A program made the translations under genes and the position numbers. A stretch of 64,000 nt of DNA from Actinopolymorpha rutila (GTDB lineage Bacteria; Actinomycetota; Actinomycetes; Propionibacteriales; Actinopolymorphaceae): the NCBI RefSeq assembly GCF_013407855.1, contig NZ_JACBZH010000001.1:1798001-1862000 (forward strand), given 5' to 3'. The notes under the pieces are model-generated. The model searched no databases. It was not told the DNA's origin and saw only the letters and a program-made list of their open reading frames with translations. Below, in pieces: positions 58,221 through 64,000 of this stretch (positions within the stretch are counted from its first letter, which is position 1; the number at the start of each line of letters is the position of its first letter).

Positions 58221-58415
58221 TCAGGAGCGAACGTTCGCCGGAACGTCCCGGTCAGACGTGAAGCATCGGACCAGAAGGGTCCGCAACGTGACCTTGCGTT
58301 TCTCACGGTTACGGCGCCGGGCCCGGCGTGCCTCGGCGGCCCGTCGGTGCGCCCGGCCGGCGTCGAGGCGCTCCTGTATCTGCGCTCGGGCGAGATCTTC
58401 GTGGAGAAGATTCAT
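58221..58415 (-). CDS. Small basic protein of unknown function
   Basis: 64 aa: MNLLHEDLARAQIQERLDAG then an Arg/Ala-rich helix (AHRRAAEARRARRRNREKRK). Small Arg-rich helical proteins starting MNLLHE- or MLHE- are frequent in actinomycetes. ATG after GCAAGGAGAA, a strong ribosome site. Probable gene; role unknown. It could be a peptide affecting ribosomes or RNA by charge, but nothing supports a specific call. Confidence 0.6.
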   Translation of the reverse strand: MNLLHEDLARAQIQERLDAGRAHRRAAEARRARRRNREKRKVTLRTLLVRCFTSDRDVPANVRS

Positions 58416-58522
58416 GGTGGTTCTCCTTGCGCTGGCGGTGCTGGTGGGTCGACATCAGGTGGTGGAGATCCGTCGCACGTCGTCCTGCGCAAAGGCAGGA
58501 GCTGCGGCCGTCGGGTGCGTGC

Positions 58523-59086
58523 TCAATTGGGCTGCTCAGCCGTCAGGGCGGCCTGGGGCTGGCGGCGGAACAGGTGCAGGGCGTGTCCGTGTGAGCGTGC
58601 GTGGCGGGCGCCACCGATCCACAGATAGGCCGGACGGGCCAGGGGCGAGCCGAGTGCGAGGAAGATGAACGCCGCGCGAATGCTGTTCGGAGTGAGCTGG
58701 TGGACGGTCATGAAGCGGCCCACGTCGCGCGAGAGCCAGTTCGTGACCGCGTAGACCAGCACAATCTTGAGTCCGCTGACGGTGCTCCACGCGAGCGCGT
58801 ACTGCCACCCGGCCCGGGTGCGTGGCTGCCGGTCGACAGGCGCGGTTCGAAAGCTCATCAGCCGGCAGGCTCCGTAGCCCAGGCCGAGGCCGAGCGCCAA
58901 AGCGGCGGCTTCGAGGAGGAGTCCCCATAGGGAGGAGTCCATTCCTTTGAAGAAGAACGGCACCGCGACGAGTGCGCTGGCCGCGGGGCGCAGCACTCGG
59001 AACCAGCGGATCTTCCGGACGCCGAGGTCGCTTTCGAGAGTGATGGCAAGGATCGAAAGGTTCAGCACGAGGAACGCCATCTCCAT
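58523..59086 (-). CDS. Four-to-five-helix membrane protein, TetR-associated
   Basis: 187 aa. Hydrophobic segments at FLVLNLSILAITLESDL, VLRPAASALVAVPFFF, LLLEAAALALGLGLGYGACR, ALAWSTVSGLKIVLVYAVTN and IRAAFIFLALGSPLARPAYL, with a short polar tail. Family not recognised. ATG 59086. It is divergent from a TetR gene, with a perfect palindrome 22 bases before its start, so it is very probably repressed by it and may be an efflux or envelope protein. Confidence 0.7.
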   Translation of the reverse strand: MEMAFLVLNLSILAITLESDLGVRKIRWFRVLRPAASALVAVPFFFKGMDSSLWGLLLEAAALALGLGLGYGACRLMSFRTAPVDRQPRTRAGWQYALAWSTVSGLKIVLVYAVTNWLSRDVGRFMTVHQLTPNSIRAAFIFLALGSPLARPAYLWIGGARHARSHGHALHLFRRQPQAALTAEQPN

Positions 59087-59107
59087 GATCACGGTCCTAA
59101 CTTCGAA

Positions 59108-59129
59108 GTGTATACTTGCGAGTATACAC
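59108..59129. promoter_or_regulatory. Perfect palindromic TetR operator
   Basis: GTGTATACT-TGCG-AGTATACAC, nine-base arms with no mismatch around four bases. It lies in the 65-base gap between the membrane protein gene and the TetR gene and is embedded in locally AT-rich DNA, so it likely represses both. Confidence 0.85.
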
Positions 59130-59151
59130 ATGAAATTTACAGACTGAGAGC

Positions 59152-59745
59152 ATGGTTCACGAGCAGCCTCCGGACAGGCGAAAACTGATGCGGCGCTCAG
59201 ATCGCCGCGCACAGATCCTGGCCAGCGCCGTGCCGGTGTTCGCACGGCACGGTTTCCGCGACGCATCCCTGGACGACATCGCCGCCGAGGCGGGGATCAC
59301 GCGTGCAGTCGTGTACCGACACTTCGACTCCAAGGAAGAGCTCTACCGAGCCGTCCTCGATGACGCACGGGCCGCGATCCGCGACGAACTCCAAGCCGAT
59401 CGACAGGTGGGGCCCGGCTCAGTGACGGCGTTGATCCACGCCGCCGGCCGGGACCCAGACCGGTTCCGCTTACTGTTCGGCCATGCCCGCCACGAGCCCG
59501 ACTTCGCGAGCTACTACGAAGAGTTCGCCGAGGCCAGCGCCAACTATGTGCTCGACGCGCTGCCCGACGGGTACAACGTGCCCCGGGTCACGCAGTTCGT
59601 TGCCCACCTGACCGCTCGGCAGTTGTTCGAAGCGATCCTGTTGTGGCTCGACCAGGATCAACCGGCAACGCCGGAAGCCCTCGCGGGGGCGATCCGTGGC
59701 GCGGCTACCGCACTCACGGCTGCGCTCAGCCGCCCCGCCCGCTGA
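59152..59745 (+). CDS. TetR-family transcriptional regulator
   Basis: 197 aa. N-terminal HTH: RAQILASAVPVFARHGFRDA, SLDDIAAEAGITRAVVYRHF. C-terminal ligand/dimer domain with FRLLFGHARHEPDFASYYEE. ATG 59152 with a weak GAGAG; ATG at residue 13 is an alternative. Operator at 59108-59129. Inducer unknown. Confidence 0.9.
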   Translation: MVHEQPPDRRKLMRRSDRRAQILASAVPVFARHGFRDASLDDIAAEAGITRAVVYRHFDSKEELYRAVLDDARAAIRDELQADRQVGPGSVTALIHAAGRDPDRFRLLFGHARHEPDFASYYEEFAEASANYVLDALPDGYNVPRVTQFVAHLTARQLFEAILLWLDQDQPATPEALAGAIRGAATALTAALSRPAR

Positions 59746-59891
59746 ACCCTCGCACCGCCGGAGCCTGGTCCACATCTGCTCGCGAGAGGTGGGTAAGGGC
59801 GAGTGTTCGTGGATTCCCGGGGGATCGCCTCGCCATCGATGTGTGCAATCGCCGCGGGTCGGAAACCCGATCAGGCTAGGTGAGGAAAGTG

Positions 59892-59963
59892 CGCCCCCGG
59901 TAGGATTCGAACCTACGCACACGGCTCCGGAGGCCGTTGCTCTATCCCCTGAGCTACGGGGGC
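59892..59963 (-). tRNA. tRNA-Arg (anticodon CCG)
   Basis: 72 nt cloverleaf on the minus strand: acceptor GCCCCCG/CGGGGGC, D-arm GCTC/GAGC, anticodon stem ACGGC/GCCGT with loop CTCCGGA (anticodon CCG, reads CGG), T-arm GTAGG-TTCGAAT-CCTAC, discriminator G. CCA is not encoded. It stands 49 bases from the nrtL start. Confidence 0.95.
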
Positions 59964-60012
59964 TCGGGGCGGAGACAGATTAGCAGGGTCTGTCGGTGGC
60001 TACGCTGGCGCG

Positions 60013-60762
60013 GTGCTCCCCGACCGCCTGGCCGACCAGATCGGCCGTGTCCTCGACGTGCTCGTACGGTCGGGACGTCTCCCGTCGACCACCCGCATCC
60101 CCGGTGAGATCCGGATCGACCGGCCGTTCCGGGACGCGCGCGGAGACTACGCCAGCCCGGTCGCGTTGCGGCTGCCCGCAGCCTCCTGCGCCACGCCGAA
60201 CGAGGTGGCCCGACTGGTCGCCGCCGGGCTTGGGGAGTCCCCGGTGGTGGCCCACGCCGAGGCCGCCGGCGGGTTCGTGAACGTCGTCGTCACCGACGCG
60301 GCGCTGGCGGAAATCGTCCGCGAGATCGTCGCCGCCGGTCCGGCGTACGGCGAACATCCGGTGATCTTCGCGCGGCCGGAGGGTGAACTCGGCCATCGGG
60401 CGAGGCTCGCCCACGCCCGGCTCGCCGGTCTCCTCCGCGCCGGTGTGGCGCTGGACGTCCCGTACGACCCCGACCGGCTCGACGCCGCCGTCCTCGCGGC
60501 TCCTCCGGCACGCCGCCTGGTGTGTGCGCTGGCCGAGCTTCCCACTGTCGCAGCGCGGGAGAGCCCGCGCGCGTTCCACACGTACCTCACCGAGATCCTT
60601 TCCTGCGTTGAGGAATTCGAGGTTTCGGTTGCGGTGTTGCCGCGCGGCGACGAACCGTCCACGCCCGCCCACGGCACCCGGCTCGTCCTGGTCGACGCCG
60701 CCCGGATCACGCTGGCGAGCGCGTTGCGCCGTTGCGGCCTGTACGCTCCCGACCGGCTGTGA
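60013..60762 (+). CDS. nrtL: ArgS-related anticodon-binding protein NrtL
   Basis: 249 aa. Residues 1-110 resemble the N-terminal Add1 domain of arginyl-tRNA synthetase (GDYASPVALRLPAASCATPN, AEAAGGFVNVVV); residues 150-249 resemble its DALR anticodon-binding domain (RLVCALAELPTVAARESPRA, RLVLVDAARITLASALRRCG). The whole Rossmann catalytic core with HIGH/KMSKS is absent, so it cannot charge tRNA. This matches the actinobacterial NrtL proteins, of unproved role. GTG start. Its neighbour, a tRNA-Arg(CCG), is suggestive. Confidence 0.82.
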   Translation: MLPDRLADQIGRVLDVLVRSGRLPSTTRIPGEIRIDRPFRDARGDYASPVALRLPAASCATPNEVARLVAAGLGESPVVAHAEAAGGFVNVVVTDAALAEIVREIVAAGPAYGEHPVIFARPEGELGHRARLAHARLAGLLRAGVALDVPYDPDRLDAAVLAAPPARRLVCALAELPTVAARESPRAFHTYLTEILSCVEEFEVSVAVLPRGDEPSTPAHGTRLVLVDAARITLASALRRCGLYAPDRL

Positions 60763-60998
60763 GGCCCGATCCGCCGGTCTCCGCCGACACCCGCCGGTAG
60801 CCGCCGGACGGACTCGGCTGAACACCGCGCGAACCCGGCCCGAACCCCGTGCCAACTCGTTCTGAACCGGCCCCGCGTGACGCCGCCGCGGCGCGCTCTC
60901 CGGTCGGCCGCGAATCCGGCCCCCGGCCGTTCTCCGTCGATAGTCTGCGGACGACGGAGCACGTGGCACGAACGACCCCGGGGGATTGTGGACGTTCC

Positions 60999-63245
60999 AT
61001 GACAGAGGTCCTGCTCATCGTCGTCTCGTTGGCCGACGTACCCCGACTGCTGGGGCTGGTCGAACGGCTCCGCTCCGCCGGGCTGACCATCCGGGTCGCG
61101 CTCGCCGTCCCGGCCTCGGCCGCCGCCGCGGACGTGGAGGAGCAACTCGGCGGCGATGTCGCCGAGGTCCGGGTGGTCCGGATGAGCCTCAGCGGGCGGC
61201 GTGGCGGCGTCGCTCCGGCGCGATTCTCCCGCCGCTGGGCGAAGGTGGTCACGCGGAACGTGCTCGTCCGCGGCGGCGTCCGGGTCGCCGACGAGGAACG
61301 CCGCGGCTGGCTGATGGTGCGCTACGACCCGTGGATCCGCCGGCGGGCCCGCCTGGCCGACCTGATCCTGGCCGTCGACGAGGACGCCGAACGAGCCGCC
61401 GAGCTCGCGGCCCGGCACAACCCTGACGCCGTACGCCTGACCGCCACCGACCCCGCCCTGGACGGCGTACTCGCCCAGCTCGCCACCACCGTCCCCCTGC
61501 GCCGCGTGGTCAGGCAGGGCCTGGCCCGCACCACCGCCGAGGAGGTCGTGCTCGCCTGGAAGCGGGTGGTCGCCGACCCGGCCGAACCGTACCTGAGCGA
61601 CTTCGTCGGCGAGGCGGTCCGCGTCGTGCACGCGTTGCGGCGCGGCAACGCCTTCGAGGAGGCGGAGGTGGTGGCCCGGACCGCACAGGGCCTGGACCTG
61701 CCGCCGGTGGAGAAGGCCGCGCTGCGGGTGGAGCTGGTCACCAACCAGATCGCCGCGGGAGGGCGTCCCGCACGGGAACTGGCCGAGGCGGTCCGGGAGC
61801 TGCTGGGATTCGCCGACGACGCGCTGCGCGAGGGCGACCTGGAGGCTGCCGGCCGGATGGCGGTCCAGTCGACCGACGCGGTCCTGCACCGCGAGCTGCA
61901 CGCCGACGTCCTGGCCAGCCCGCTCCTCGCCGACCCGGAGGGATTCCTCGCGCCGCTGCGGGACTCGTCGACCTTCCAGGCGCTGCGGGCGCCGGCGGGG
62001 TCGATGGCCTGGGTGCTGCCCGGCCGGAGCCCCGCGGAGTCCGCCGCGCCCGCGAAGTCCTCGGCCACCTCGGCCACCTCGGCACCTCCGGAGCGACCGG
62101 CCTCCCTCGCGCCGGCGACCAGCCTCACCGGTCCGGCGCCGAGACTGCCCGGGACGCCGGCGCCGCACCGCGTGCTCGTCGTACCCGGCGACTATCCGCA
62201 CTTCACGCAGGGCATCATCAGCGCCTTGGCCGAGGAGCCCGACCTCGAGGTGCGGGTGCTGAACCTCCGCGAGCCGGGCGTACGCCGGCGCTACCAGCGG
62301 GACGCCCTCGTCCTCGACCGGTTGCGCGACGCCGTCGGCCGTCCGGTCCCGGCGCCCGCCCAGCCCGACGCGGACCTGCTGGAGTGGGCGGACACGATCT
62401 TCGTCGACTGGTGCGACAACGCCGCCCAGTGGGTCACCATCCACGCGCCGCGTACGACCCGGCTGGTGGTCCGTTTCCACAGCCTGGAAGCGATCTCACC
62501 CCAGCCGCACATGGTCGACTGGTCCCAGGTGTCGGAGGTGATCTTCGTCGGCCGGCACGTTCGCGAACTCGTCGAACGCGCGGTGCCCGAACTCACCCAG
62601 GTACCCGGCCGGCACGTGGTGCCCAACGAGATGCGGCTGGAACGCTTCGGCCGGCCCAAGTGGGCCGGTGCCGAACGCACGCTGGCCATGGTGGGCTGGG
62701 CGCAGCGGGTGAAGGATCCGCTGTGGGCGCTGGAGGTGCTGGCGCGGCTGCGGGCGTCGGACCCGATGTGGCGGCTGCTGCTGATCGGCCGCGACTTCTC
62801 GCCACACCAGCACGCCGGTGCGTTGCGCTACCAGGACGAGTTCCGCGAGCGCGCGGCCGCCGACGACGTACGCGACGGCCTGGTCTACGTCGGCTACACC
62901 ACCGAACTCCCCGAGGTGCTGCGCGAGGCGGGGTTCGTGCTCAGCGCCAGCCGCCGGGAGGGATTCCCGGTCGGGCCCACCGAGGGTGCCGCCTCCGGTG
63001 CGGTGCCGGTCGTGCGCGACTGGCCGATGTACGCCGACTACTCGGGCGCGGGCGGGATCTTCCCGGCCGAGTGGGTGGTCCGCAGCCCGGAGGAGGCGGC
63101 GGAGCGGATCTCGGCCCACGCCGACCCGGAGCGGCGCGCGGAGGCAGGAGCCGCCGCCCGGGAGTACGTCGTGGAGCACTTCGACTGGCGGGTCGTGGAG
63201 CCGCGGTTCCGCGAGGTGTTGCTCGGCCCACAGGATCTGGCCTAG
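60999..63245 (+). CDS. Glycosyltransferase family protein
   Basis: 748 aa. Two halves: an N-terminal unknown region (1-390) with helices and an Ala/Ser/Pro-rich linker (about 340-385), and a C-terminal GT-B glycosyltransferase (395-740) with VVPGDYPHFTQGIIS, VVRFHSLEAISPQP, GRHVVPNEMRLERF, AMVGWAQRVKDPLWALEVLA and the sugar-nucleotide site LSASRREGFPVGPTEGAASG. It is like GT4-type envelope/teichuronic or capsule enzymes. ATG 60999. Convergent with the next glycosyltransferase, stop codons overlapping. Confidence 0.75.
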   Translation: MTEVLLIVVSLADVPRLLGLVERLRSAGLTIRVALAVPASAAAADVEEQLGGDVAEVRVVRMSLSGRRGGVAPARFSRRWAKVVTRNVLVRGGVRVADEERRGWLMVRYDPWIRRRARLADLILAVDEDAERAAELAARHNPDAVRLTATDPALDGVLAQLATTVPLRRVVRQGLARTTAEEVVLAWKRVVADPAEPYLSDFVGEAVRVVHALRRGNAFEEAEVVARTAQGLDLPPVEKAALRVELVTNQIAAGGRPARELAEAVRELLGFADDALREGDLEAAGRMAVQSTDAVLHRELHADVLASPLLADPEGFLAPLRDSSTFQALRAPAGSMAWVLPGRSPAESAAPAKSSATSATSAPPERPASLAPATSLTGPAPRLPGTPAPHRVLVVPGDYPHFTQGIISALAEEPDLEVRVLNLREPGVRRRYQRDALVLDRLRDAVGRPVPAPAQPDADLLEWADTIFVDWCDNAAQWVTIHAPRTTRLVVRFHSLEAISPQPHMVDWSQVSEVIFVGRHVRELVERAVPELTQVPGRHVVPNEMRLERFGRPKWAGAERTLAMVGWAQRVKDPLWALEVLARLRASDPMWRLLLIGRDFSPHQHAGALRYQDEFRERAAADDVRDGLVYVGYTTELPEVLREAGFVLSASRREGFPVGPTEGAASGAVPVVRDWPMYADYSGAGGIFPAEWVVRSPEEAAERISAHADPERRAEAGAAAREYVVEHFDWRVVEPRFREVLLGPQDLA

Positions 63246-64000
63246 AGGCGCGGCGTACGGGACTCGCTCGCGGCCGCGGCGAGCTTGCGCAGCACGTCCT
63301 GAGCGGTGCCCACGTCACCTACGGGTGACAGGTGGTCCAGCGGCCTGGTGCTCATCGGGCTGCCCTCCTCGACCAGTCCCCACACCGGCCGTCCGCTGCC
63401 GGCGTAGTCGCTCCACTTCGACGGCAGGTAAGGGTTCCTGGCGTGGGTGTCCGACGTCAAGGCGTCGTTGACGACGAGGCAGTCGAACTTCGAGGCCAGG
63501 TTGAGGAACGCGAGGTAGCGCACGTACGGGTTGATGCGTACCAGCTCCGCGATCCCCAGCTCCGCCACGTGGGCACGCAGCGCGTCGGCCTTGCCGGTGA
63601 AGACGTGCAGCCGGAGCTTCTCGCGGGTCGCCGGGTCCAGCTCCGCCAGGGCGGTGAGCACGTCGCCCAGGCCGCGGGTGGCGTAGAAGTTGCCGAAGTA
63701 GCCGACGTGTGCGACGCCCGGCTCCAGGGAGTACGTCTGGTCGGCCATGGCGTAGAAGGCCGGGGGGAGGGTGGGGTGTGGCGAGATGACGGCCTTCTCC
63801 CGAACCGTCGCGGCGATCTGCGGCACGGGTGTGTAGCTCAGCATGTAGTCGAGCTGGTTGGGGTTGGTGAAGACCAGCCGGTCGGCGAGGGCGTACGCGA
63901 GGTACTCACACCAGTCCAGCACGTTGTCCGACTCCAGCACCGGCAGCCCGAGCTCCCGGATCCGCTCGCCCGCCCGGATGAGCAGGTCGCTGTGGCCGAG
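63242..64000 (-). CDS. Glycosyltransferase, C-terminal part (start beyond window)
   Basis: At least 252 codons, cut at the right edge. The frame is open to base 64000. GT-B features: ADRLVFTNPNQLDYMLS, AVISPHPTLPPAFYAM, VGYFGNFYATRGLGDVLTAL (nucleotide site GxGNFYATRGL), FNLASKFDCLVVNDALTSD and YLPSKWSDYAGSGRPVWGL. Probably acts in cell-surface polysaccharide synthesis with its convergent neighbour. The stop codon overlaps that of the neighbour by two bases. Confidence 0.8.
   Translation of the reverse strand, partial: LGHSDLLIRAGERIRELGLPVLESDNVLDWCEYLAYALADRLVFTNPNQLDYMLSYTPVPQIAATVREKAVISPHPTLPPAFYAMADQTYSLEPGVAHVGYFGNFYATRGLGDVLTALAELDPATREKLRLHVFTGKADALRAHVAELGIAELVRINPYVRYLAFLNLASKFDCLVVNDALTSDTHARNPYLPSKWSDYAGSGRPVWGLVEEGSPMSTRPLDHLSPVGDVGTAQDVLRKLAAAASESRTPRL

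Overview
High-GC, densely packed chromosomal DNA from an actinomycete. Pointers to this are nickel superoxide dismutase with its own maturation protease, the SigR/RsrA thiol-stress pair, a WhiB1-type protein, a SigB/SigF-type sigma factor with an RsbW-type kinase, the fused 2-oxoglutarate enzyme Kgd, the 24-residue ribosomal protein bL37 and a NrtL (ArgS-related) gene. A filamentous Propionibacteriales/Streptomyces-like soil organism fits best; the genus cannot be fixed from the sequence. Nothing looks like an integrated phage, plasmid, insertion sequence or CRISPR array.
Layout. 1-1.0 kb (minus): 5' part of an archaeal-type aspartyl-tRNA synthetase behind a T-box leader with a GAC (Asp) specifier. 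1.1-4.0 kb: SRAP DNA-crosslink protein, a small hydrolase, then sigR-rsrA with a textbook SigR promoter and an in-frame upstream start for a longer SigR isoform; tiny bL37 gene opposite. 4.0-5.1 kb: a long leader/intergenic stretch with hairpins and three very short ORFs, two ending in GWEW. 5.1-8.0 kb: two membrane HD-GYP-type proteins and a stand-alone biotinyl-domain protein. 8-14 kb (minus): double GNAT, ThDP enzyme, SSS symporter with DUF3311 partner, DUF2785. 14-19.8 kb: PdtaS-like kinase, whiB1 with a likely Crp site, sigF-like/rsbW-like pair, sodN and divergent sodX. 19.8-29.1 kb: polar amino-acid ABC transporter, malic enzyme, quinone-oxidoreductase-like protein, DUF6104 and kgd.
29-38.4 kb: poorly characterised proteins (a low-complexity Asp/Glu/Arg-rich protein; a zinc-ribbon protein coupled to a TraD-like membrane protein without a P-loop), a large LuxR/MalT-type regulator and a DUF7144 membrane protein. 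38.7-45.6 kb: chaperone operon dnaK-grpE-cbpA-cbpM-clpB followed by a UBP-type zinc-finger gene. 45.6-53 kb: MgtC-like, MFS/LysR pair, DHFR-like reductase, two head-to-head beta-lactamase-family remnants, and an ECF sigma factor with a SnoaL-like tail coupled to DUF6069. 53-57.7 kb: resistance block with a rifampicin monooxygenase behind a rifamycin-associated element, then arsC-acr3/arsR and arsI/arsR. 57.7-64 kb: small genes, a TetR regulator with a perfect palindromic operator, tRNA-Arg(CCG) beside nrtL, and two convergent glycosyltransferases, the last cut by the window edge.
Themes: redox, metal and antibiotic stress with closely linked regulators, and translation-linked control (T-box, tRNA-Arg/NrtL). 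The most unusual items are the Asp T-box, the GWEW short-ORF cluster, the P-loop-less TraD-like module and the recombined beta-lactamase remnants.
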